The notes beneath the pieces were generated by a model. The model saw only the letters and a list, made by a program, of their open reading frames with translations. It was not told the origin of the DNA and ran no database searches. Shown piece after piece: positions 9,518 to 17,865 of a stretch of 64,000 bases of DNA; positions within the stretch are counted from its first letter, which is position 1, and each line of letters starts with the position of its first letter. This DNA comes from Veronia pacifica (GTDB lineage Bacteria > Pseudomonadota > Gammaproteobacteria > Enterobacterales > Vibrionaceae): the NCBI RefSeq assembly GCF_001707825.1, contig NZ_LYBM01000005.1, positions 93,431 to 157,430 on the forward strand. Reading direction: 5' to 3'. The position numbers were made by a program, and so were the translations under genes.

Positions 9518-9922
9518 ATGATGCTTAAGGGTTCATGTTTGTGTGGGAAAATAACAATAGAGGTGCCTGACGAATTCGAATATATGGGAAATTGCCATTG
9601 TTCGGAGTGTCGAAAGTTCACAGGGTCTGATTATTCTTCTGTTGGTGGTATCAGTTCAGAAAAATTCAGATATATCACCGGAGAGAGTATCGCCCGAACA
9701 TACCGCAAAAGTGAAGAAACGGAACTGGTTTTTTGTGGTGAATGTGGCTCAAGCCTTTACTCCCGCAAGCGCACTGGCGGTAAGCATAATATTCGACTAG
9801 GTATTCTGGATTCGGTACCGAGTCACAAGCCAAGTTTTCATATACATACCGCCTCCCGAGCTTCATGGTCAGAAATCACTGATAATTTGAAGCAGTTCGA
9901 AAAAGGCCCAAATGGCGCTTAA
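9518..9922 (+). CDS. GFA-family (glutathione-dependent formaldehyde-activating-like) zinc protein
   Basis: About 134 residues. The zinc ligands of the GFA/CENP-V fold are all visible: CLCGKI near the N-terminus, CHCSECRKFTG in the middle and CGECGSSLYS further on. The family is named after an enzyme proposed to condense formaldehyde with glutathione, but most members have no proven activity. An AGGAG at 9511-9515 selects ATG 9518 or 9521 rather than the upstream TTG at 9506. Monocistronic. Confidence 0.85.
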   Translation: MMLKGSCLCGKITIEVPDEFEYMGNCHCSECRKFTGSDYSSVGGISSEKFRYITGESIARTYRKSEETELVFCGECGSSLYSRKRTGGKHNIRLGILDSVPSHKPSFHIHTASRASWSEITDNLKQFEKGPNGA

Positions 9923-10067
9923 CTAAATCTGTATTACTTGCATAGTGAAGATGTCTGCTAATTAATCGATTAGCAGTTTTCTTTTTTGTTAACAAGCAGC
10001 CACGTTGTCTTACTTCTCCATTTATTCAAGGTTGCTTGTTAAGCTGTCAATAATAAGGAACGCAAGT

Positions 10068-10865
10068 ATGGATGATTTAATCGCCCGATATACCGATGCA
10101 GATGAGGATTCACGTCTCACCCGTCAATACATTGCCAAGATGGAATACGACACTACCATGTATCTACTGAGGGATTACCTACAGCCGGGTCAGAAAGTGT
10201 GTGAGCTTGGTGCGGCAACGGGCCGATACTCTCTGTCTTTTGCTGACATGGGCTGTAACGTTACCTCGGTCGAACTGGTCCCCGACCAGGTCAACATCCT
10301 GACCCAAAAGGCGAAAGCGCAAGGTAAACCGCTTACCATCCATCAGGGTTCTGCCTGCAGTGTTCCCTTTATCGAAGACAGTTCTCAGGATCTTTGTGTC
10401 GTGCTTGGTCCTCTCTATCACTTGAAAACAGAGCGTGAAAGACAACAGGTGATTGAAGAGGCACAAAGAATATTGAAACCCGGCGGTGTCGTTGCGCTTG
10501 CGTACATCCCTCGTTTTTTCGTGGCAGGGCTATTTGCCAAAGTGTTTCCTGAACTGGTAACCCCAGAGGTTATGACGGAATTGACAGAAGCTGGTACTGT
10601 TTCATCCGTCAACGCAAACAGATTCTTCCGTGTCGGGTATTTCTCAATGCCGGAAGAAATGGAGGCTCTTTTGGCTCATGGCGAATTTTCCCTCTTGCGT
10701 CATTCGGCGACGGATGGCATTGGGAGACTTATCTCTGAAGGCGTTAATCATTTTAGCCCCGAACAGTATCAGAGCTGGCTCAATTATCATTTGGCGACCT
10801 GTGACGAACCAACGTTATTAGGTGCCAGTAATCATGGCCTAGTGATAGGAAAAAAGCCTCAGTGA
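10068..10865 (+). CDS. SAM-dependent methyltransferase
   Basis: About 265 residues with a class I Rossmann methyltransferase domain. Motif I is VCELGAATGRYSLSFA, motif II VTSVELVPDQV, and a CVVLGPLYHL segment corresponds to motif IV. Start ATG 10068 is preceded by AAGGAACGC; the frame is open back to a TTG at 10005 without a good site. The stop overlaps the next gene's ATG (TGATG), so the two are translationally coupled. Substrate is unknown; small-molecule or nucleoside-type targets are common in this family. Confidence 0.8.
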   Translation: MDDLIARYTDADEDSRLTRQYIAKMEYDTTMYLLRDYLQPGQKVCELGAATGRYSLSFADMGCNVTSVELVPDQVNILTQKAKAQGKPLTIHQGSACSVPFIEDSSQDLCVVLGPLYHLKTERERQQVIEEAQRILKPGGVVALAYIPRFFVAGLFAKVFPELVTPEVMTELTEAGTVSSVNANRFFRVGYFSMPEEMEALLAHGEFSLLRHSATDGIGRLISEGVNHFSPEQYQSWLNYHLATCDEPTLLGASNHGLVIGKKPQ

Positions 10866-11317
10866 TGCCAGCACTTCAATTCAAAAAAGCGACTGATACT
10901 GAGCAGTTCTTTTCAGTTTATAAGTCATGCTTACATCATCATATCGATGCGGTTTTCGGCTGGGATGAGGCTTTTCAACGTGATCTGTTCGCAACCAGTT
11001 ACGAGGCGGATTGGTTGTACTGGATTTATCGTGATGGAGTGAGGGTGGGGATGGTATGTTTCAAAGCCGTTGAAGACGCTTTTCACGTTCACCTTTTACT
11101 CATCTTCCCGTCATTTCAGCGTCAGAAACTTGGTCTACTTTCGATGGAAAAAATTCACAAACTGGCAAGGGAGGAAAAACGTCATCGAGTTACGCTTTCA
11201 AGCTTCAGGCGAAATCAAGATGCACTGACCTTCTATCAAAAGCTGGGTTACACGATCATTGAGGAAGAGGAACATTTTGTCTCGATGACATGTCGTCTAA
11301 ATACCCGTATTTCTTAG
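10865..11317 (+). CDS. GNAT-family N-acetyltransferase
   Basis: 150 residues, coupled to the preceding methyltransferase by a one-base stop/start overlap. A shift to GTG 10862 is possible. The C-terminal half shows the GNAT core: FHVHLLLIFPSFQRQKLGLLSMEKIHKLA (motif A, less canonical G-x-G than usual) and LSSFRRNQDALTFYQKLGYTIIEEE (motif B). Probably a small-molecule acetyltransferase. Pairing with a methyltransferase suggests two modifying steps on one substrate, which is inference only. Confidence 0.78.
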   Translation: MPALQFKKATDTEQFFSVYKSCLHHHIDAVFGWDEAFQRDLFATSYEADWLYWIYRDGVRVGMVCFKAVEDAFHVHLLLIFPSFQRQKLGLLSMEKIHKLAREEKRHRVTLSSFRRNQDALTFYQKLGYTIIEEEEHFVSMTCRLNTRIS

Positions 11318-11331
11318 TGTCAGGGATATAG

Positions 11332-11357
11332 AAGGCGCACAATATTGGGTGCGTCTT
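11332..11357 (+). terminator. Possible terminator hairpin
   Basis: AAGGCGCAC pairs with GTGCGTCTT (one G-T wobble) around an eight-base loop, followed by a T-containing stretch. It lies just downstream of the acetyltransferase gene. Confidence 0.45.
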
Positions 11358-11649
11358 GTTCTATGTTCTAAAGCATGATCCGCCAACAATTTTTGCGGCC
11401 TAGCCGTTTCTCTCTGTTCTGAATCAACTCAAACTACACCTACTTTTCAAGCACATCAGCAAAAGAAAAATATAGTTTTTCTCAATATCGACATATCCAC
11501 ACGTCTTACCACTTTTCAATCTTCGGCGATAATGACGATTCATTTAGGACAAGTGTTGAGAGCAATCTTTTATGGTCATCAACGAGTTAATTTGTTCTTC
11601 ATTTCATTAGTGATCGATTAGATAACTCCAACGCTTAAAGGATGTTCGA
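11358..11649. other. Intergenic region
   Basis: About 290 bases between the acetyltransferase and the serine hydrolase. It should carry the hydrolase promoter, and no other feature is visible. Confidence 0.4.
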
Positions 11650-12975
11650 ATGTCTCTGTATCGTCTCTCTCCGTTTATCTCTTTTCTGTTGTTCTTAATC
11701 TTGATAATGATGTCCTTCACAACACATGCCGGATATGGCAAATATCCAGATGCTGAACAGTCGGATCCCCGCACTCTGGGTTGGATGCAGGGAACACCGC
11801 CGCCTGCGGATAAACGCATCATGCAGCCACAATCAAACTATTTCAGTTTCCCTAAATTGCGTTGGACACTCTGCCATATCCGAGAATTGATGCCGACTCA
11901 GTTGGTGAGCCGGGGAATTAGCGCGCCACTGCCGATAGATTATGATCTCGATCCTGCAATCAATCGGATCACATTCTCGCCTACTGGAAGCAGTACTTTG
12001 ATGACATGGGCGGACTCCCTATCTGAAAACTATACCGATGGCATCTTGGTCATGCACAAAGGAAAAGTCGTTTATGAAGAATATTTCGGTTGTCTGACGC
12101 AGTTTGGAAAACATACAGCGATGTCAATGACCAAGTCATTGACGGGTCTGTTAGCTGAAATCCTAATCGCTGAGGGAAAATTGGATCCCAAGGCCAAAAT
12201 AGCGACATTGGTACCAGAGCTGAAAGACAGTGCGTTCGGCAGTGCAACGGTGCGGCAAGTCATGGATATGACTACCTCGTTGGCTTACAGCGAAAACTAT
12301 GCTGACCCGAATGCTGATATTTGGGCTTATACCTCGGCGGCAGACCCGCTGCCAAAGGCGAAGGACTATAACGGGCCAGTCGGCTATTTCGAATATTTGA
12401 AAACAGTTAAACAAGAGGGCAAACACGGAGAAGCCTTTGGCTACAAAACCGTGAATACTGACGCCCTTGGATGGGTAATTTCACGTGTGACTGGCAAAAA
12501 AGTATCTGACTATCTATCAGATCGTATCTGGCGCAGAATTGGTGCAGAGCAAAACGCTTACATGACTGTTGATGCGGTTGGAATTCCTTTTGCAGGTGGC
12601 GGCCTTACAGCAGGCCTGAGAGATCTTGGCCGGATTGGACAGCTTATGCTTGATGAGGGACAACATAATGGGCAGCAAATATTTCCAGAATCTGTTGTGA
12701 CAAGTATTCAAGCTGGGGGGGATAAAACCGCTTTTGCCAAGTCTGGCTACAAAGACCTAAAAGGTGGCAGCTATAAGAGTATGTGGTGGATATTCCACAA
12801 TAATCACGGTGCTTATGCAGCACGTGGTGTTCATGGTCAGACTATATACATAGACCCTGTTGCAGAGATGGTCATTGTCCGTTTCGCCTCTTTTCCGGTT
12901 GCCAGCAATAGTCATATCGACCCTACGTCTTTACCTGCATATCAAGCGGTTGCCGACTATTTACTTTCAAAATAA
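11650..12975 (+). CDS. Serine hydrolase of the beta-lactamase (class C / esterase) fold
   Basis: 441 residues. It starts with a signal peptide (to about residue 27, ending THA-G), so it is exported. The catalytic S-x-x-K motif is SMTKS (Ser159, Lys162), and a Tyr motif in TSLAYSENYAD follows about 55 residues later, as in penicillin-binding-protein-like esterases and 6-aminohexanoate-dimer hydrolase (NylB). The third motif is VHGQ in place of the usual K-T-G. Activity is probably hydrolysis of an ester, amide or peptide. True beta-lactamase function is not indicated. Monocistronic. Confidence 0.83.
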   Translation: MSLYRLSPFISFLLFLILIMMSFTTHAGYGKYPDAEQSDPRTLGWMQGTPPPADKRIMQPQSNYFSFPKLRWTLCHIRELMPTQLVSRGISAPLPIDYDLDPAINRITFSPTGSSTLMTWADSLSENYTDGILVMHKGKVVYEEYFGCLTQFGKHTAMSMTKSLTGLLAEILIAEGKLDPKAKIATLVPELKDSAFGSATVRQVMDMTTSLAYSENYADPNADIWAYTSAADPLPKAKDYNGPVGYFEYLKTVKQEGKHGEAFGYKTVNTDALGWVISRVTGKKVSDYLSDRIWRRIGAEQNAYMTVDAVGIPFAGGGLTAGLRDLGRIGQLMLDEGQHNGQQIFPESVVTSIQAGGDKTAFAKSGYKDLKGGSYKSMWWIFHNNHGAYAARGVHGQTIYIDPVAEMVIVRFASFPVASNSHIDPTSLPAYQAVADYLLSK

Positions 12976-13130
12976 GGCCTCAAAAGCATCAAAATCCAAT
13001 ACTAAGTTTCAAAATCGAGACAGTTTGAATCGCTAATGCTAGCTTACTCTGGATATTGACATCCGGATATGCATTGTCATTCATCTTTGGCGATGCATTC
13101 ACCTATATTATTACAATTAAAGGAATAACT

Positions 13131-13379
13131 ATGTTTCAAATGGCTATTCAAGGAATGAAAGCGGGTACAATAATATTTTGGGCGGCGTTTGTTTTGAGCC
13201 TCTTTTCGTTATTACCACAGGATTGGAATGTGGTCGTAACCTTTCTTGGTATTATTCTTCTTGTCATCCATTTTATGGAATATGTGGCGGTAAAGTATAA
13301 CTCCGACAAGGAAACCAGTTTTATCCAGACGATGATCTTTGGTGTACTTCACTGGCTACCTATTTTACGTGGTCAATAA
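13131..13379 (+). CDS. Small membrane protein, DUF1145-like
   Basis: 82 residues from ATG 13131, which has AAAGGAAT upstream; the open frame back to 13056 lacks a good site. Two hydrophobic segments (GTIIFWAAFVLSLFSLL, VVTFLGIILLVIHFMEY) precede a conserved-looking C-terminus IQTMIFGVLHWLPIL. This matches my recollection of DUF1145 (YhhL-like) inner-membrane proteins, whose role is unknown. Medium confidence on the family, high on it being a real gene. Confidence 0.7.
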   Translation: MFQMAIQGMKAGTIIFWAAFVLSLFSLLPQDWNVVVTFLGIILLVIHFMEYVAVKYNSDKETSFIQTMIFGVLHWLPILRGQ

Positions 13380-13398
13380 GCGGCCTAAGAATAAAATC

Positions 13399-13463
13399 AA
13401 AAACTCAGTCACTTTTTTTGTATCAATATTTACTGTGGATACACGGTTCGTGACTGAGTTTTT
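13399..13463. terminator. Terminator-like inverted repeat
   Basis: A perfect 13-bp inverted repeat, AAAAACTCAGTCA and TGACTGAGTTTTT, is separated by 39 bases. It sits after the DUF1145-like gene and ends in a T-run. The long loop makes termination less certain. Confidence 0.5.
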
Positions 13464-13629
13464 ATCTTCTTGAAATGACCAAGTGAGTAATTTTTTACTT
13501 AGTGGCTGGGAAAAGTCAGAGGCCTGTTACTTTGTATTAATTTGAGTCAACTGAGAGCTCATTTTCTATACGAGCTCTATTTCACTTTTCGATGGGAGAA
13601 AGTAAGGGAAGTCCTATCCTGCACCAGTT

Positions 13630-14514
13630 TTACTGGCCAGTATGTTTTTTTCTGTAAGCCATCGGACTGACCCCTTTGATCCGCCTGAACTGTCTGCTGA
13701 AATTCGCCAGATTGTGGAACCCCACCTGCTTACAGATACTTGCAACTTGATCCGTTGTTTCGGTCAACATTACACAAGCTCGTTGCACCCTGACCCGATT
13801 GACGAAATCGATGAAACGATGCCCTGTGGTGCGGTGGAAAAAGCGTGAAAAATACGACTCTGTCATATCCAGTCTGGCAGCAACATCCTTGAGTCGGATC
13901 TGTCGCTTGTAATTTTGCATCACATAATCGACGACATTGCTGATTCGGCATTGCAATGTAGTTGCATCTTTGACGATAGAGGTTGGTATGGTCGACAGAA
14001 TCTGGGTTCTAGATTCACTCAGATAGTTGATAAGGTTAAGAAAGTGTAAAAGCCTACTTACACCCTCAGAATCTCTTATCTGACGAAACTTATGTTCAGC
14101 TTCTACTAGCGGAATATCAAAAAACTCGATTCCCATCCGAGCTTGCTCAAGCATGGCTGAAAATTGCGATAGCTCAGGAAATACAGTGTATGCCTTTTTA
14201 AATAGCTCAGGCTTAAACCTAATTACCATATCACGTAGTGGCTTTGCCGATGCCGATTCTTGCTGACTCACCCAGTTGTGGGGTAGCCATGGGCCAATAA
14301 GGGTCAAATGCCCAGGAGAGAAAGGCCCGAGGTGGTTGCCTATCATTACTTTGCCATTGGTATTAACAATAAGCCGGAGTTCGTATTGCTCATGCATATG
14401 CCAGTCAACACTTTGACTTGTCGTGTAATTTTCCAGGTAGCCTATTGATTGATCCTCCATTTGAATAAACTCCCACGCGGGATCGTTGATCGTCGGTAGT
14501 TTGTTCTTTTCCAC
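13630..14514 (-). CDS. AraC-family transcriptional regulator
   Basis: 294 residues. The N-terminal half is a cupin-like sensing domain (VDWHMHEQYELRLIVNTNG, LTLIGPWLPHNW). The C-terminal 100 residues are the double helix-turn-helix: IRLKDVAARLDMTESYFSRFFHRTTGH and VASICKQVGFHNLANFSRQFRRIKGVSPMAYR. Proteins of this design sense a small ligand, often a sugar, and activate a nearby operon. The neighbours do not reveal the target, and the 600 bases upstream hold no catabolic gene. ATG 14514 begins MEKNKLPTIND. Confidence 0.88.
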   Translation of the reverse strand: MEKNKLPTINDPAWEFIQMEDQSIGYLENYTTSQSVDWHMHEQYELRLIVNTNGKVMIGNHLGPFSPGHLTLIGPWLPHNWVSQQESASAKPLRDMVIRFKPELFKKAYTVFPELSQFSAMLEQARMGIEFFDIPLVEAEHKFRQIRDSEGVSRLLHFLNLINYLSESRTQILSTIPTSIVKDATTLQCRISNVVDYVMQNYKRQIRLKDVAARLDMTESYFSRFFHRTTGHRFIDFVNRVRVQRACVMLTETTDQVASICKQVGFHNLANFSRQFRRIKGVSPMAYRKKHTGQ

Positions 14515-15114
14515 ACATGCTCCCTTTATTCATAGTTTACGGAAATTAGAAAAATCCATCAGTTCTAAAATTAACTGTTTTTTCAAACATCTGGCTATGT
14601 TGTTTTTGGACGAATGTTGTCTCTGAGGAGTGGCTCAATACGAGCGACAAGAAAACAAAGATAAATAGCTCTTCACCAATTTGGTTCAGTGAGATGAGGG
14701 TTTTCACCTTTTTGGTCAATTTCGGAATTATTATTTTTTTGAACTGCTGTTGAACAATAATGAACTATTAGCTATCTCCTTTTTGTCGCAAAAACGATAA
14801 ATTATGAGACTCTTATGGTTATTGGCGAAAAATAGCAGGCGTAGACTTAAAACGGTAGAAAAGGCAATAAACCTTTAAAATTCAATATAAAACGAAATTC
14901 ATATTCATAAGATGGCATTTTTTCTTTCTCGCAAATGATAATCTCACTTTTGTTACGATGAAAAAAAAGTGAGAGATGGAGCGAAGGAATGAAGAGTTTA
15001 TCGGGCAAATCCGGCACGCTTTGCCAGACTTTTTACGACTGAGAGGTTAGTTAATATTGGTTATACCTCGATTTCAACTCGATATTGAGTCTGGTAACTG
15101 AATGGTGAGGTCGT
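14515..15114. other. Intergenic region with a hairpin and a tiny ORF
   Basis: About 600 bases between divergent genes. TCTCACTTTT at 14942-14951 pairs with AAAAGTGAGA at 14965-14974. Just after it, ATG 14990 with GAAGGA upstream opens a 17-codon frame (MKSLSGKSGTLCQTFYD). This could be a leader peptide or chance. No other feature is visible. Confidence 0.4.
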
Positions 15115-15705
15115 ATGAGTATGAGACTGAAATTGTTACTGCAGAAATTTGGATTTAAAAGTGTGAGCGGCGGAAGTTCTCCGGCAGATAATGGCTTGTT
15201 TAGTATTGAGCAAGAGCTGGCATCACTCGATATTTGCTGGGAAGGCTCATCTGCTGGTTGGCTGTTATTACTTACTGAGCAGTTACAGGATACTGATGCA
15301 TTTCACCAATTAGTTGCCGTTGTAAAAAGTGGGCTAATGGAGTCTGATGATATTTTTTCCGCTTGCGATGATGAGGCATTAACGGCAGTTATTATTACTG
15401 CTATCTCCGAAGCATCCAATCAAAATGGTCAGACATGTATCAAGTGTGATCGTCATGACGACTCAAATACCCGAAGTTGTTCTCCCGTCTGCTCTCATTG
15501 TCACCATGGATACATTCCATGGACAGACGACAGTCGACATGCTTTTTTTGTTCAGTTATACCCTGCTCCTTATTCAGATTTTGTGCACTACTTACCTCTT
15601 ATTAGTCAAATCACGGATCGGCTTTCACTGGATAAACTGGCAGCATTAATGTCGATAAAGGGGAGAGTAGAAAAACAAATGCGATGCGAAAAAGTAGTGG
15701 CATGA
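15115..15705 (+). CDS. Hypothetical protein with a Cys/His cluster
   Basis: 196 residues, family not recognised. A GAGG lies five bases before ATG 15115. The middle (about residues 104-125) has the cluster CIKCDRHDD, then CSPVCSHCHHG, enough Cys and His to bind zinc. The flanking regions are mainly helical (FSIEQELASLDICW, LLLLTEQLQDTDAFHQLVAVV, LPLISQITDRLSLDKLAALM). No signal peptide or membrane span. It could be a cytoplasmic zinc-binding or redox-active protein. Nothing in the neighbourhood fixes a role. Confidence 0.65.
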   Translation: MSMRLKLLLQKFGFKSVSGGSSPADNGLFSIEQELASLDICWEGSSAGWLLLLTEQLQDTDAFHQLVAVVKSGLMESDDIFSACDDEALTAVIITAISEASNQNGQTCIKCDRHDDSNTRSCSPVCSHCHHGYIPWTDDSRHAFFVQLYPAPYSDFVHYLPLISQITDRLSLDKLAALMSIKGRVEKQMRCEKVVA

Positions 15706-16130
15706 ATGTATGCCTACTGAGTTTTTGTTTAAAAAGTCAAACTATCTAGACTGTGCCTCTTGGCAGGCAAAAACACTGAAGCCAGTCGTAATTACAATGT
15801 ATTGTGATGTTTTTCTTAATACATTGAATGTAGATTTACGGACGACTGGCAATGATTTCGAGGGTTGGTACTTTTAGCCCTCTTAAGGTATTCATTCTTC
15901 ATTTTTCACCCTCCATCCTATTTTTAAGTTCTATATCGCATAGATCTTATTGAAAATAATATTCATCGATTATTGATGAGATATTGGTCCCCTATATTTT
16001 CTGACTTTTGAACGTTATCGAGTTTATCAAGAAGACATAAATGAGGTCAGATAAATAAACGAAAGTCAGGTGTTCGCTTGTTACAACACCAACGCTGACA
16101 TAGATTCAAGCAACGTAGAGAGAGAGCTCA
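15706..16130. other. Intergenic region
   Basis: About 425 bases. It contains the palindrome at 15781-15850 and a second small hairpin (GAGGGTT with AGCCCTC, about 15859-15883). The rest is AT-rich and likely carries the promoter for the Nudix gene. Confidence 0.4.
15781..15850. repeat. Imperfect 70-bp palindrome
   Basis: Outer arms GCCAGTCGT (15781-15789) and ACGACTGGC (15842-15850) are perfect complements. Inside, AATGTATT and AATACATT pair as well. The result is a long, bulged stem-loop lying in the gene-free stretch after the Cys-rich protein. It could be a terminator, a small mobile palindrome or an RNA element. Confidence 0.5.
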
Positions 16131-16556
16131 TTGAATAAAGGCAACCTTCCCTTTTCCGGTTGTAAACTGGCCGTTATTTGCGATGACAAACTACTGGTTT
16201 ATCGGCGAGATGCAAAACAGGGTATTCCATACCCAAACTGTTGGGATTTTCCGGGAGGTGGTAGGGAGGGCCAAGAAACGCCGGAACAATGCGCATTGCG
16301 TGAGCTGCATGAAGAATTTGCCCTAACTTTTCCAGATGAGAGAATCCACTTCAAGCGGTGGGTAAAGAGTCACACAGGTGTTGGAGGTGCATATTTTATG
16401 GCAATACATGTGGGCCATGAGGAGTTAGCAGATATTCAGTTTGGTGATGAGGGGCAACACTGGACAATGATGACAGTACAAGAATACCTTTCGCATCCAG
16501 AGGCTATTCAGGCATTGAAAGACCGGCTAACCATATACCTTACTGAGAACAAGTGA
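16131..16556 (+). CDS. Nudix hydrolase
   Basis: 141 residues with a full Nudix box, G-x5-E-x7-R-E-x2-E-E, in GGGREGQETPEQCALRELHEEF (about residues 42-63). It hydrolyses a nucleoside diphosphate linked to another group, using Mg2+. Fold elements LAVICDDKLLVYRR and CWDFPGGG precede the box. The only start is TTG 16131, with an AGAGAGAG stretch just upstream. MutT-like house-cleaning is possible, and the substrate is unknown. Confidence 0.85.
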   Translation: MNKGNLPFSGCKLAVICDDKLLVYRRDAKQGIPYPNCWDFPGGGREGQETPEQCALRELHEEFALTFPDERIHFKRWVKSHTGVGGAYFMAIHVGHEELADIQFGDEGQHWTMMTVQEYLSHPEAIQALKDRLTIYLTENK

Positions 16557-16578
16557 TTGTGACGCAGGAAGTGCACTT

Positions 16579-17298
16579 ATGATGGTTAAAGAGAGACAAT
16601 CACGGCAATGCATCGCGCTGGGTGGCGGTGGCTGAATGACGGGAGAGAAACGGAGTGAGCTTGATAATTACATCCTGAATCTTTCCGAAAAACCAGAACC
16701 CAGAGTTTGTTACATACCCACTGCAACGGGTGATGCTGAAGAAGCGATACAACGTTTTTATCAGTCGGGCTTGCGAGGCCAGTTGAGTCATTTTTCTTTG
16801 TTCAAAATGCGATCTGGATGGCGTGATCGCCTGCTTCAACAAGATATTATTTACGTCGGTGGAGGTAATACCCGCTCAATGTTAGCTGTCTGGCGAGAGT
16901 GGGGTGTCGACTCAATACTTCGCGACTGTTATGAACGGGGGATTATCTTAGCCGGAATGAGTGCAGGAGCGATTTGTTGGTTTAGTCATTTGATCACCGA
17001 CAGTGATCCCGAGCATTTTTCTGTCATCAAAGGTTTGGACATTCTTCCCGGCATGGCTGCTGCGCATTTTGATGACGAGACTAATAAACGAAAACTCTTC
17101 ATAAATTTTGCTGATTCAAATCCGCAAATACCTTGCTACGGCATAGACGACTATGCAGGTTTACATTTCGTTAATGAGCGGCTCCGCAACACCATTCGCA
17201 GTCGGGAAAAAGCCGGAATCACGGTCAGGAATGTCGGTCATTCGATAGAAAAAACACTAGCTAATGAGAGTAACGAGTGTATTTATTCTGGCGTTTGA
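16579..17298 (+). pseudogene. Peptidase S51 (dipeptidase E-like) with an in-frame TGA near the N-terminus
   Basis: Family S51 serine peptidase. The frame from ATG 16579 (AGGA upstream) reads MMVKERQSRQCIALGGGG, then TGA at 16633-16635, then MTGEKRSELDNYIL without any frame change. S51 relatives start with this IALGGGG strand and continue through it, so the TGA most simply replaces a sense codon (TGG, Trp, would need one change). The rest is intact: YVGGGNTRSMLA, catalytic Ser in GMSAGAICW (residue 109 counted from ATG 16636) and HFDDETNKR. Expression could only come from re-initiation at ATG 16636 immediately after the stop, giving 220 residues without the first strand. Its 3' end overlaps the next, convergent gene. 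Confidence 0.7.
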
Positions 17299-17781
17299 TA
17301 GTTGACGATAGTCGAAATAGGGACAGACATAGACGGGTAAGTTTTTATGAACAGCAAATGCCTCATTAAGCCAGACAAACTGACCGGCGAGTCCTAAATT
17401 TTTGCAGTGTATTCTTCCCGCAATAATATGCAGCCCCCCTTGCTCAGCTCGCTGAGGTATATCTACTTCGCCAAAAAATAGCGCCGTATCACTGCTTTTC
17501 TGAAGCAGCCTATCATCTCTGAAATCTTGCCATCGGGTAAATGCTGAAGGGCGGAGAGGGTGGCTTTCAGGCAATGCAAATAACACCTTGGCATACACAT
17601 TGAAGACTTTTCGCCAACCATTTCCCCCTGTTTGGTTAATTATCTCTATATCTCCACTGGAAAGTGGATAAACAGCATTTATCGGCAATGATGTTGCCAT
17701 TGCCGCTTCAAAGGGAGGCGCTTTCTCTACGTAAACATTGAGAGTTGCTGATGGATCGCCAATTGCTGTGAAGTGATTCAA
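17257..17781 (-). CDS. Conserved hypothetical protein
   Basis: 174 residues, start TTG 17781 with AGGA upstream. No signal peptide or membrane segment. Recognisable features are only a GNGWRKVFNVYAKVLFAL segment, a WQDFRDDRLLQ segment and a HIIAGRIHCKNLG segment. This resembles an uncharacterised Vibrionaceae family (possibly DUF6942, not certain). The last 42 bases overlap the 3' end of the convergent S51 gene, which is unusual spacing for this window. Function unknown. Confidence 0.65.
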   Translation of the reverse strand: MNHFTAIGDPSATLNVYVEKAPPFEAAMATSLPINAVYPLSSGDIEIINQTGGNGWRKVFNVYAKVLFALPESHPLRPSAFTRWQDFRDDRLLQKSSDTALFFGEVDIPQRAEQGGLHIIAGRIHCKNLGLAGQFVWLNEAFAVHKNLPVYVCPYFDYRQLSNARINTLVTLIS

Positions 17782-17865
17782 CAGGTATTCCTAAAATGAG
17801 CATGGTGATTGGGTAATCTACCATGCTCGGATATAGAAATTGTCAGTATTTACCTACGAACATTA

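Noticed and set aside
16633..16635. TGA as selenocysteine codon
   Set aside because: S51 peptidases have no selenocysteine at this site and no insertion hairpin was visible; a nonsense change or re-initiation is simpler.
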